Source of the DNA: Fodinibius sp. Rm-B-1B1-1
GTDB lineage: Bacteria; Bacteroidota; Rhodothermia; Balneolales; Balneolaceae
NCBI RefSeq assembly: GCF_038594945.1
Contig: NZ_JBCFYD010000002.1
Coordinates: forward strand, 1,302,001 to 1,366,000
Length of the DNA stretch: 64,000 nt
Direction of reading: 5' to 3'
The translations under genes and the position numbers were made by a program. Below are positions 18,091 to 26,472 of the stretch, piece after piece (the stretch's first letter is position 1; every line of letters begins with the position of its first letter). Under the pieces are notes generated by a model. It worked only from the letters and a program-made list of their open reading frames with translations. It ran no database searches and was not told the origin of the DNA.

Positions 18091-20691
18091 TTATTTTACA
18101 ACCAGATTCACAATCCGTTCGGGGACAAAAATCTCTTTCACAACATTTCCGTCTTCCAAATATTTCTTCACATTCTTGTCGGCCTTCGCCTCTGAAAGTA
18201 CATACTTTTTATCCTTGGCTTTTTCACGGGGAACATGAATCTCTCCACGCACCTTGCCATTCACCTGGATAGGATACAGCTGCGTATCGGAAATCAAGTA
18301 TTCCTCGTTAAATTCTGGCCATTCGGCATAAGTGATCGACTTATCATGACCGAGCCTATTCCATAACTCCTCAGCGATATGCGGTGCAAACGGAGACAGA
18401 AGCTTAACAAAAGGCTCCAAAATAGACTTGGGGTGGTCATCCCACTTATTGGCTTCATTGATAAAAATCATCATCGCTGAAATAGCCGTATTAAACGCCA
18501 GTCCCTCAATATCACCAGTCACTTTCTGAATACATTCGTGCAAGGTTTTCAACTGTTCTTTAGATGGTTCCTCATCCGTAACAGAATCATTTAACGCCCC
18601 ACTATCTTCATCAATCATCAGACGCCACACGCGTCCCAAGAAGCGATATACACCATCCACATCTTGGGTGCTCCACGGCTTCACCTGCTCCAGCGGCCCC
18701 ATAAACATTTCGTACAGCCGCATGGAATCCGCGCCGTACTGCTCCACAATATCATCGGGATTTACTACATTCCCGCGCGATTTCGACATCTTGTGCGCTT
18801 TGGCATCCACGGTGATTTCCGTGCCTTTGATCACAAAGTTATCACCTTTTTTCTCTACCTGATCTTCACTTAGCTTCACACGCTCAACATCCTCTACCTC
18901 ATCGGCAGCATCAGTAGAAATCCAATTGCCCTCACTTTTGAAACCAGTAAATTCCATCTCACCAAGTATCATGCCCTGGTGAACCAATCGCTGGAACGGC
19001 TCTTTGGTAGATACCACTCCGCAATCATACAATACCTTGTGCCAAAAACGGGCATACAACAAGTGCAACACGCTGTGCTCGGCACCACCCACGTACATAT
19101 CCACCGGCATCCAGTAGTTTTCTTCATTGGGATCTACAGGCCCTTCATTAAATTCGGGACTACAATAGCGAAGATAATACCAACATGACCCCGCCCATTG
19201 CGGCATCGTATTCGTTTCACGCTTAGCCGGTTTTCCAGTTTCAGGATCCTCGGTATTTACCCAGTCAGTTGCTTTGGCCAGTGGCGGCTCACCGTCTTCT
19301 GTGGGTTCAAAATCATCCATTTCGGGTAAGGTTACCGGCAAGTTATCTTTGCCAACAGGCTTTGGTTCACCATCAACGTGGATAATAGGGAATGGTTCGC
19401 CCCAATAACGCTGACGGGAGAATAGCCAATCACGAAGCTTATAATTGACGGCTTTTTCTCCCTGCCCGATTTTCTCGAGCCAGTCAGTGATTTTTTCAAT
19501 CGCTTCATCAACCGACAATCCATTCAGTGAAATATCATCACTTTCCGAGTTGACCAGCGTTCCCTCTTCGGTATCCGTATAAGCTCCTTCGGTAATATCA
19601 CCACCTTCAACAACCTCTACGATATCCAGATCAAACTTTTGGGCAAATTCCCAGTCGCGGTCATCATGTCCCGGCACAGCCATAATCGCCCCGGTGCCAT
19701 ACGTCACCAATACATAGTCAGCTACCAGAATGGGGATCTCTTCCCCTGTTGCGGGATTTATCGCATGGGCCCCTGTAAATACGCCCGTTTTTTCATCACT
19801 AAGCTCCGTGCGTTCTAAATCAGATTTTCGGGCCGCTTCTTCTTGATAGTCTTCTACCGCTTTTTTCTGATCTTCCGTCGTAATCTTATCAACTAAATCA
19901 TGTTCCGGAGCCAGTACCATATAGGTTGCCCCAAAAATAGTATCGGGACGTGTGGTAAATACGCGGATTTCTTCGTCATAACCGGCAATTTCAAAATCAA
20001 TGTCGGCGCCGATGGATTTTCCGATCCAGTCGCGCTGCATCTTTTTAGTAGATTCCGGCCAATCCAAATCATCAAGCCCTTCCAACAAACGATCAGCATA
20101 TTCGGTAATCTTAAGCACCCACTGACGCATGGGCTTTTTCACAACCGGAAAGCCACCTACTTCACTCTTTCCATCGATCACTTCTTCATTAGCCAACACG
20201 GTTCCCAACTCAGGACACCAGTTTACCGGCACATCATCTTCGTAAGCCAGTCCCTTCTCGTACAGTTTCAGAAAAATCCACTGTGTCCACTTATAATAAT
20301 CGGGATCAGTGGTATTCACTTCGCGGTCCCAGTCATAGCTAAAACCCAAATCCTGGAGCTGTTCCCGAAACCGATTTACATTCTCCTGTGTGGTTTCTCG
20401 TGGATGCGTGCCCGTCTTCACGGCATACTGTTCGGCCGGCAATCCAAAGGCATCCCATCCAATAGGATGCAACACGTTAAAACCGTTCATGCGCTTGTAG
20501 CGCGCCAGGATATCGGTAGCCGTGTACCCTTCGGGATGCCCTACATGTAACCCCGAACCACTGGGATATGGAAACATATCCAACACATAATATTTGGGCT
20601 TATCATGATCTTCTGGCGTTTTAAACGTTTTGTTCTCCTGCCAATACTGTTGCCATTTGGATTCAATATCTTCCGGCTTGTACGAACTCAT
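18091..20691 (-). CDS. leuS: Leucine--tRNA ligase
   Basis: 866 residues, the bacterial LeuRS length. The class-I signature is [12 protein letters not shown] (H49-H52), the KMSKS loop [16 protein letters not shown] is near residue 630, and the editing domain CP1 has [12 protein letters not shown] (~245) and [20 protein letters not shown] with the [10 protein letters not shown] end. The catalytic-core motif [11 protein letters not shown] and the C-terminal [12 protein letters not shown] are also present. It charges tRNA-Leu and edits mischarged norvaline/isoleucine. The ATG at 20691 is unambiguous. It appears to be transcribed alone; the upstream 290-base gap holds a palindromic repeat. Confidence 0.98.
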   Translation of the reverse strand: MSSYKPEDIESKWQQYWQENKTFKTPEDHDKPKYYVLDMFPYPSGSGLHVGHPEGYTATDILARYKRMNGFNVLHPIGWDAFGLPAEQYAVKTGTHPRETTQENVNRFREQLQDLGFSYDWDREVNTTDPDYYKWTQWIFLKLYEKGLAYEDDVPVNWCPELGTVLANEEVIDGKSEVGGFPVVKKPMRQWVLKITEYADRLLEGLDDLDWPESTKKMQRDWIGKSIGADIDFEIAGYDEEIRVFTTRPDTIFGATYMVLAPEHDLVDKITTEDQKKAVEDYQEEAARKSDLERTELSDEKTGVFTGAHAINPATGEEIPILVADYVLVTYGTGAIMAVPGHDDRDWEFAQKFDLDIVEVVEGGDITEGAYTDTEEGTLVNSESDDISLNGLSVDEAIEKITDWLEKIGQGEKAVNYKLRDWLFSRQRYWGEPFPIIHVDGEPKPVGKDNLPVTLPEMDDFEPTEDGEPPLAKATDWVNTEDPETGKPAKRETNTMPQWAGSCWYYLRYCSPEFNEGPVDPNEENYWMPVDMYVGGAEHSVLHLLYARFWHKVLYDCGVVSTKEPFQRLVHQGMILGEMEFTGFKSEGNWISTDAADEVEDVERVKLSEDQVEKKGDNFVIKGTEITVDAKAHKMSKSRGNVVNPDDIVEQYGADSMRLYEMFMGPLEQVKPWSTQDVDGVYRFLGRVWRLMIDEDSGALNDSVTDEEPSKEQLKTLHECIQKVTGDIEGLAFNTAISAMMIFINEANKWDDHPKSILEPFVKLLSPFAPHIAEELWNRLGHDKSITYAEWPEFNEEYLISDTQLYPIQVNGKVRGEIHVPREKAKDKKYVLSEAKADKNVKKYLEDGNVVKEIFVPERIVNLVVK

Positions 20692-20764
20692 TCAGTAATT
20701 TCTTAGTCTTTGATATTAGTTTTTTGCGTAATAGCACGCTAATGATCTGGTTGATAAATCTTAT

Positions 20765-20825
20765 GTCACCCTGAATTTATTTCAGGATCTATCAGATGTA
20801 GAGGCTGAAACCAGTTCAGCATGAC
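20765..20825. repeat. Palindromic intergenic repeat (REP-like), copy 1
   Basis: In the 290-base gap between leuS and the Na/Pi cotransporter gene. The ends are inverted: GTCACCCTGAA at 20765-20775 and TTCAGCATGAC at 20815-20825 (10 of 11 bases pair), and the left arm is itself a small hairpin (CCTGAA...TTCAGG). Its left 26 bases match the element inside luxE at 27319 at 19 of 26 positions. Translating through it gives the peptide CHAELVSAS, well known from dispersed repeats of many bacterial genomes. The rest of the gap shows no gene. Confidence 0.8.
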
Positions 20826-20982
20826 ACAGATACTGCGATTCACCAAGTATCAAATTTTTAAAATACGCGTTACTGCTCTTATCATCAGTCGCCAAAGATA
20901 AGCAAAATTTGGGCTGGTTTGAAGAAAGGATTCTCCATCCTCTCCTTTGTTGTAATAAATCCAACAGTATAACTTAGAGCAA

Positions 20983-22725
20983 TCAGCCTCTTTCTTCCAT
21001 AACCGTCTTATAAGCTGATTTCACCTTCACTCCGGCCAGGGCTTCGTTAACGTTAAACAAGTGATCCCCAATTTTTTCTAACCGATTCAAATAATCCAGA
21101 AATATAAAGCCTACTTCGTTTGAATAGATTTTTTTCTCAAGCTGGGCATAATGAAATTCCATTAATTCATCCCGACAATCATCAATAGCATCTTCAATTT
21201 CCATCGAGTTATCGAGATCGATTTCGTTACCGTCTTTATCCAAATTCTCACGAACATTGCGAATGGAATCGTGAACTAAATCGAGTAGTTGCCCAAGTTT
21301 TTTCATAGCATCATCCGGAAGTTTACTTCCTTCATTTTGCATCCGCTCAAAAGTCTTCGACATCTGGTAATAAATATCAGCTACCCGTTCCAAGTCGTTA
21401 ATCATACTATGCATTCCGCGGATACGACGGGTTGCTTTTTCAGTAAGATTATAACTCGATATCTTTGTCAGATATTCGGCAATTTCCAGCTCAATATTAT
21501 CGGTAATTTGTTCCCGCTTTTCGATCTTTTTCAAAAATCGGTCTTGCCTGTTCTGCTTATTGAACAATAGCCCCTGAAAACTAAAGTGAATTTTTTCAAT
21601 CAGTTTGGCAAACAATTCAATTTCTTTATGCGCCTGCGACATAGACAGTTCGGGCGAAGACATCATACCTGAGGATATGTACTGCAGTCGGTGCTGTGTG
21701 TCTTTTTCTTCCTTCTGATACTTCTCAATGAATTTAACGATATAGGGTACAAACCCGACCAGTAGCAGCACGTTTAATACATTAAATACCGTGTGAAATA
21801 GTGATACCGCCAAGGTTGCATTAGCACGACCGACCTGATCAATATTCGCACCGAGCACAGACGTATAATCCGCCATAAAATAGCCCATGGCATTATCGAT
21901 CCCCATCAAAAACGGATCAATCATTAACAGCATCCAAAAGACCCCAAAGATATTAAACACAAAGTGAAATCGAGCTGCTCTCTTTGCATACACATTACCA
22001 ACCACTGCTGCAATGTTTGCGGTAACTGTTGTCCCTATATTTTCTCCCAGAACCATAGCAGCCGCAATAGGGAAATCGATCCACCCCTCAAATAGCATTA
22101 CAAGAGTGATTGCTGAAGCGGCCGAAGATGACTGTGTAACTAAGGTCAACAGGGTTCCCACGACGACAAAAATAAGGATGGAAGCAAACCCGAATTCCGT
22201 AAACGAATCCAAAAACATAAACATTTCGGGATTGTCTTGGATATTAGGCACTCCATTTTTGATAAAATCGAGTCCAATAAAAAGAATCCCGAAACCGATC
22301 ATCGCCTCGGCAAGGTTTTGCAACTTTTCGCGGCCAAAAAAGATAAACGGGAAGAAGACCCCAATCAGCATCATAGCCAACGGTGTTATCTGCATTTTAA
22401 ACCCGAAAATAGAAATCATCCAAGCTGTTACGGTTGTACCAATATTGGCCCCCATAACCACCCCGGTTGACTCCAGAAATGTAATAAGCCCCGCATTCAC
22501 AAAACTTACAACCATTACGGTAGTCGTTGATGAAGACTGAGTAATGGTTGTGGTAGTAAAACCTGTTAAAATGCCCCGAAAGCGGGTACTGGTCATCCCT
22601 TTAAGAATAGCCCGTAATTTATTTCCTGCCACTTTTTGGAGACCATCACTGAAAACCTTCATCCCATAGATGAAAATTCCCAAGGCTCCAATGAGTTGCA
22701 GAAAATCCCAAAAAGTATACGTCAT
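20983..22725 (-). CDS. Na/Pi cotransporter family protein with PhoU-like C-terminus
   Basis: 580 residues, NptA/YjbB-like. The N-terminal ~330 residues are the Na_Pi_cotrans membrane domain with two inverted repeats, each marked by a QSSS motif: GFTTTTITQSSSTTTVMVV and TLVTQSSSAASAITLVM, and the paired VVMGANIGTTVTAWM and MVLGENIGTTVTANI. The C-terminal ~220 residues are helical and PhoU-like (EIELFAKLIEKIHFSFQGLL; MIEDLERVADIYYQ-type MHSMINDLERVADIYYQM; LNRLEKIGDHLFNV), suggesting cytoplasmic regulation or metal/phosphate sensing. Likely exports or imports phosphate with Na+. Full length; single gene divergent from the exported methyltransferase. No PhoB box recognised. Confidence 0.9.
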   Translation of the reverse strand: MTYTFWDFLQLIGALGIFIYGMKVFSDGLQKVAGNKLRAILKGMTSTRFRGILTGFTTTTITQSSSTTTVMVVSFVNAGLITFLESTGVVMGANIGTTVTAWMISIFGFKMQITPLAMMLIGVFFPFIFFGREKLQNLAEAMIGFGILFIGLDFIKNGVPNIQDNPEMFMFLDSFTEFGFASILIFVVVGTLLTLVTQSSSAASAITLVMLFEGWIDFPIAAAMVLGENIGTTVTANIAAVVGNVYAKRAARFHFVFNIFGVFWMLLMIDPFLMGIDNAMGYFMADYTSVLGANIDQVGRANATLAVSLFHTVFNVLNVLLLVGFVPYIVKFIEKYQKEEKDTQHRLQYISSGMMSSPELSMSQAHKEIELFAKLIEKIHFSFQGLLFNKQNRQDRFLKKIEKREQITDNIELEIAEYLTKISSYNLTEKATRRIRGMHSMINDLERVADIYYQMSKTFERMQNEGSKLPDDAMKKLGQLLDLVHDSIRNVRENLDKDGNEIDLDNSMEIEDAIDDCRDELMEFHYAQLEKKIYSNEVGFIFLDYLNRLEKIGDHLFNVNEALAGVKVKSAYKTVMEERG

Positions 22726-22910
22726 TCTTCTACGATTTGTATGCTGATAATAAAGTGTACAACACTGCTTCCCTAAAATTTTGATGAGCTAATATAACGG
22801 AAGTCAACGTTTTTATACAGTTGGAAATAAACTTAGATTTATTTGTACGAATGTGTTATTCCATAAGGTGGTTCGCTCTAAATAATTCCTTGTAACCAAA
22901 TCCTCTGATT

Positions 22911-23552
22911 ATGATTTCTTTCACAAACCATTTCTATTGTAAGAGAGTCCCTTTAATATTGCTCGTTATACTTGCTTTCACTTCTCTGGCCTGTGCGCAA
23001 GCACCGGGCAACCAATCGGATGTTCAATGGATTATTGAAGCACTCAATATTGAGAAAGGTGCAACAGTAGCAGATATTGGCGCGGGTGATGGTGACCAAA
23101 CGCTGGATATTGCTGAGTATATTGGTCCCCAGGGAACAATATACAGTACCGAATTGGGAGATGCGCAAATTGCAGAATTAAAGCAGGCAATAGAAAACGC
23201 TGACCCAGCTAACATTACAATCCTTGAAGGTCACCCGCAACGTACCAATCTGCCAGAGCAATGTTGCGAGGCTATATATTTACGCAGGGTATATCATCAT
23301 ATTACTAATCCTAAAGATTTCAACGTCAGCTTGTATCAATCCTTAAAACCAGGTGGCAAGTTAGCAATCATAGATTTTGAACCGCGAAGTTCTGAGGCTG
23401 ATCCCGAAGGACGCTCTTCTGGCAACCAACACGGGGTTACCGCTGAAACTGCAATCGATGAACTGTCGCAAGCAGGATTTCGACTTGTTAGTTCCAAAAA
23501 ACAATCGGGACGAAACATCTACATTGTAATGCAAAAACCAACTTCTGACTGA
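22911..23552 (+). CDS. Class I SAM methyltransferase-like protein with export signal
   Basis: 213 residues. The N-terminus is a hydrophobic signal (RVPLILLVILAFTSLACAQ) that fits either a lipobox (SLAC) or signal peptidase I cleavage after ACA. The remainder is a Rossmann methyltransferase: motif I GATVADIGAGDGDQTLDIAE, motif II YSTELGD, motif IV-like AIYLRRVYHHITNP and KPGGKLAIIDFEP. SAM is not normally present outside the cytoplasm, so either the protein binds another ligand or the signal acts as an anchor with a cytoplasmic domain. It is the first of three plus-strand genes (cupin, FAD oxidoreductase follow at gaps of 122 and 219 bases). Substrate unknown. Confidence 0.8.
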   Translation: MISFTNHFYCKRVPLILLVILAFTSLACAQAPGNQSDVQWIIEALNIEKGATVADIGAGDGDQTLDIAEYIGPQGTIYSTELGDAQIAELKQAIENADPANITILEGHPQRTNLPEQCCEAIYLRRVYHHITNPKDFNVSLYQSLKPGGKLAIIDFEPRSSEADPEGRSSGNQHGVTAETAIDELSQAGFRLVSSKKQSGRNIYIVMQKPTSD

Positions 23553-23663
23553 TAAACCAAAAAACTTTTCTCCCTTAGTAATAAATAGAATTTATTCGTC
23601 TTATTGTTTTCTCTATTGGCTAATTCTGATTAGATTACTTCTATCAATACCCACCAAAACATC

Positions 23664-23668
23664 GGAGG
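23664..23668 (+). promoter_or_regulatory. Shine-Dalgarno sequence fixing the cupin start
   Basis: GGAGG at 23664-23668, six bases before the ATG at 23675. Such a full SD is uncommon for this window, where most starts have no clear SD, and it selects the ATG over the in-frame TTG at 23669. Confidence 0.75.
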
Positions 23669-23674
23669 TTGATT

Positions 23675-24016
23675 ATGCGTTACGGACACGTACAATCAGG
23701 GGATCCCATCAATCTTCAATCTTTGCGTGAAGAGCTGGATGTAGACACATCTTATGCGCTGGTGAAAACGGATAACATGGAAGTTATTCGCATGGCCCTG
23801 CCACAGGGTAAATCAGTAGAAGAACATGTCCTGGACAGTGAAATTTCGGTGCAATGCTTACAGGGAGAAATACTATTTCAAATAGATGGCAGGGCAAGTT
23901 CATTAACGCATGATGATTGGTTATATCTCAAAAAGGGACAGCCCTATTCCTACAGTGTTAAATCAGATGCTATCGTTCTTATAACTATTGTCTTTGGAGA
24001 GCAACAATCATCTTAG
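23675..24016 (+). CDS. Small cupin-domain protein
   Basis: 113 residues from the ATG chosen by the GGAGG at 23664. A single-domain beta barrel of cupin type: strand patterns MEVIRMALPQGKSVEEHVLDSEISVQCLQG (given in part: VIRMALPQGKSVEEH) and the second half GRASSLTHDDWLYLKKGQPY, which fits G(x)nP..P-like cupin motif 2. The usual metal-binding HxH of motif 1 is reduced to EEHVLDSE, with one His, so a catalytic metal site is doubtful. It may be a ligand-binding or dimeric regulatory protein. Neighbours are an exported methyltransferase and an FAD oxidoreductase; no evidence that they act together. Confidence 0.75.
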   Translation: MRYGHVQSGDPINLQSLREELDVDTSYALVKTDNMEVIRMALPQGKSVEEHVLDSEISVQCLQGEILFQIDGRASSLTHDDWLYLKKGQPYSYSVKSDAIVLITIVFGEQQSS

Positions 24017-24235
24017 TCCAGGCAAGCCCCTCACCTGTATTAGATCTTTTAACGATTTCAGCTGGTGGTTATGAAAGAATACTAAGCCAACTGATTCCAC
24101 TTTCTATAACCGTTTCCCTATATGAAGCTTGAGGAAAAAACAATTCCCAGCTTCAAATGGCTCCATTAAATTGGATATATTTCCCTTCCATTGATAAAGA
24201 TTATCTTTAAAAGAAAGAAATTACATAAGAAGCAG

Positions 24236-25291
24236 ATGAAAAATATAGTTGTACTTGGTGGTGGACTCAGTGGATTAACTACAGCTTACCTACTCAAAAA
24301 TGAAGACATCTCCACGACCATTTTAGAAGGCCGAGACCGCATTGGCGGACGCATTCACACCCTGCGTAACGATGCTGAAGCTCCTATCGAAATGGGCGCC
24401 ACTTGGCTGGGTAAAAAGCATACTCATTTACTGGATTTACTTGATCAATTAAATATTGGAACTACTCAACAGTTTATGGGCAACAAGGGATTCTATGAGC
24501 CAATGTCAGTTTCACCACCACAGCTTGTAGACCTGCCTCCTAATAAAGAGCCCAGCTATCGTATCGATGGCGGATCAGATAACTTGATACATTCTTTAGC
24601 AAATCAGCTTGACCAAAACCAAATCCTACTGAATGAGAGAGTAAGATCTATTGCTGATATTGGAAACTCACTACAAATACAAACCAATAATACTAATTTT
24701 GATGCTGATGCTGTTATTAGCACTCTACCGCCCAAGCTGCTAATCGAGTCGATCAGGTTTACTCCTTCACTACCCGATAAACTCCAAAATATCGCAGCAG
24801 GCACACACACCTGGATGGCTGACTCCATTAAAGTGGCCCTTACTTTTGAGCGTCCATTTTGGAAAGGTTCCAACTCCAGCGGCACTATCTTCAGTAATGT
24901 GGGCCCCGTCAACGAGATGTACGACCATTCCGATGAGCAACAATCCAGATATGCACTAAAAGGATTTATGAATACAGCTTACCATTCGGTATCACAAGAG
25001 AAGCGAAAGCAGTTAGTTCTCGACCAGCTCCGCCGATTTTATGGGGATAAAACCGACAGCTACATTTCCTATCGGGAGACCGTATGGAAAAACAAGCCCC
25101 TTACCTACACCGAATATGACGACCCCATCATCCCTCACCAACATAATGGCCACAAGGTATTTCAACAATCGTATTGGGATCACCGACTATTTATATCAGG
25201 ATCTGAAACGGCCCCCTCTTTCCCGGGATATATGGATGGAGCGGTAGAAAGTGCCCAACGAGTAGTTACACAACTCAAAAAGCTGATATAA
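24236..25291 (+). CDS. FAD-dependent amine oxidase-family oxidoreductase
   Basis: 351 residues from the ATG at 24236 (MKNIVVLGGGLSG), which places the dinucleotide-binding GGGLSGL at residues 8-14. The following ILEGRDRIGGRIHTL is the FAD-ribose Glu plus the GGR(I)xT motif of the monoamine oxidase/protoporphyrinogen oxidase superfamily, and the C-terminal HRLFISGSETAPSFPGYMDG with GAVESAQR is the flavin-binding end. It is about 100 residues shorter than typical amine oxidases (~450), with a compact substrate domain. FAD chemistry is secure; the substrate is not. It ends five bases from the convergent acyl-CoA reductase gene. Confidence 0.88.
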   Translation: MKNIVVLGGGLSGLTTAYLLKNEDISTTILEGRDRIGGRIHTLRNDAEAPIEMGATWLGKKHTHLLDLLDQLNIGTTQQFMGNKGFYEPMSVSPPQLVDLPPNKEPSYRIDGGSDNLIHSLANQLDQNQILLNERVRSIADIGNSLQIQTNNTNFDADAVISTLPPKLLIESIRFTPSLPDKLQNIAAGTHTWMADSIKVALTFERPFWKGSNSSGTIFSNVGPVNEMYDHSDEQQSRYALKGFMNTAYHSVSQEKRKQLVLDQLRRFYGDKTDSYISYRETVWKNKPLTYTEYDDPIIPHQHNGHKVFQQSYWDHRLFISGSETAPSFPGYMDGAVESAQRVVTQLKKLI

Positions 25292-25296
25292 AATAC

Positions 25297-26370
25297 CTAA
25301 TCAATTAACCATTCCAACAGATCTACCCCATCGGGTTTCCAAAAAAGGGCTGGTTGCTGCACATGAGTTAATAACTCAATTTCCTGCTTCAAATCGGGTA
25401 CCTCCGTTTGGGAATCTGTTACATATATGCTCTGCAATTGTGACTCATACCGTTGGGACAACTCAGCCACCTTAGACTTACCTCCCTGCACCCAGTAGCA
25501 GACAAAATCCTGATCAAGTTCAAAACCGCCCTCCTGCAACAAAAAGTATTTTAGCCACAACTGCGGACGTTCGATAGCCTCGTTGTACGCATACTGCTGT
25601 TTAAGCTTGGCAGGCGGTAGTTCGTGCTGGGGATTTTCGAGCCAAAAATTTTTTATCTGATCAGTAAGCCCCTCCTTTACATCATCTATCAAAAAGGGAG
25701 AAACAACCACTGCAACTGAACGGCATCCCTTCCCACCATATCGCAATATTCCATCAGCTAACTCCCGTAGTGTTTTGTTGTCTTTTTGGTCCAGATAAGC
25801 CATTGAAAAATGGGCTGTGCGAATCAAAAATTGGGTACCTTCATGAGCCAACTCAAACTTATCTATCGCATCTCTTACCTCCGGTACCGAAGACTCCGAT
25901 CCGGCAAAAACAACTGCATCGTGCGGCATGCCCTCAAAATCACCTAATCGGTGCGTCCACTGTACATCCATATCTGACCACTGCCCTGTTTTCTTAACCT
26001 CATTCAAAAATGTAGGGAGCAAATACGGATCTTTTCGTGAAATCTTTCCAGTATAGCGGGCGCCACTTAACAGTGTTGCAAACGCATCCTGAAATCCCAC
26101 CAGCGGCAGATTTCCTGCGTGCAGGCACAATACATTTTTTCGAGATGCATTATGCTCATCATCTAATTCCGCGCGCTTAACCCACTTTTCTATGACTGAC
26201 TCACTGATACTCTTTCTAATAACATCAATAGCATAATTGACATCCTCAAAACTGAAATAACCTTCCCGCACCGTTCGGTCGATGGCATCAGCTAAATATT
26301 GATTGTCATCGTGAAGCCAATTTTTGGTGGCTTCAAACAACGCATTTATTCTTTTTTGGGTATTTGTCAT
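25297..26370 (-). CDS. Acyl-CoA reductase, LuxC-like
   Basis: 357 residues of the LuxC family (PF05893), an aldehyde-dehydrogenase-like fold reducing acyl-thioesters to aldehydes with NADPH. Seen are VLCLHAGNLPLVGFQDAF, DAVVFAGSESSVPEVRDAI (nucleotide-binding) and GILRYGGKGCRSVAVVVSP, where the Cys is the probable acyl-accepting nucleophile. The C-terminal RPQLWLKYFLLQEGGFEL matches the substrate domain. It follows the LuxE-like gene with a 102-base gap containing an inverted repeat. LuxC and LuxE together convert fatty acids to aldehydes for luciferase, but no luxAB is in the window, so the product aldehyde must serve another purpose. Confidence 0.85.
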   Translation of the reverse strand: MTNTQKRINALFEATKNWLHDDNQYLADAIDRTVREGYFSFEDVNYAIDVIRKSISESVIEKWVKRAELDDEHNASRKNVLCLHAGNLPLVGFQDAFATLLSGARYTGKISRKDPYLLPTFLNEVKKTGQWSDMDVQWTHRLGDFEGMPHDAVVFAGSESSVPEVRDAIDKFELAHEGTQFLIRTAHFSMAYLDQKDNKTLRELADGILRYGGKGCRSVAVVVSPFLIDDVKEGLTDQIKNFWLENPQHELPPAKLKQQYAYNEAIERPQLWLKYFLLQEGGFELDQDFVCYWVQGGKSKVAELSQRYESQLQSIYVTDSQTEVPDLKQEIELLTHVQQPALFWKPDGVDLLEWLID

Positions 26371-26386
26371 AAAAATTATTCAGCTA

Positions 26387-26454
26387 AAACCCTGCGGATC
26401 TAACAGATATTGATAAAGTAAAATATGAAAACCCTTGAGAGACCCGCAGGGTTT
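26387..26454. repeat. 68-bp element bounded by 11-bp inverted repeats between luxE and luxC
   Basis: AAACCCTGCGG at 26387-26397 and CCGCAGGGTTT at 26444-26454 are perfect inverted repeats with 46 bases between them, part of which (AACCCTTGAGAGACCC) resembles the right end again. In the transcribed gap between the LuxE-like and LuxC-like genes. It may be a dispersed palindromic repeat or an mRNA stem; its similarity to other copies could not be tested here. Confidence 0.6.
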
Positions 26455-26472
26455 AGAGTTCTATTTAATTAT

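Noticed and set aside
20782-20964. A 60-codon open frame on the minus strand in the leuS-Na/Pi transporter gap.
   Set aside because: Its end (CHAELVSASTSDRS) is simply the translation of the palindromic repeat; no start context and no known family, so it is not a gene.
22726-22910. Search for a PhoB box between the Na/Pi transporter and the methyltransferase gene.
   Set aside because: No pair of 11-base direct repeats resembling a Pho box is visible.
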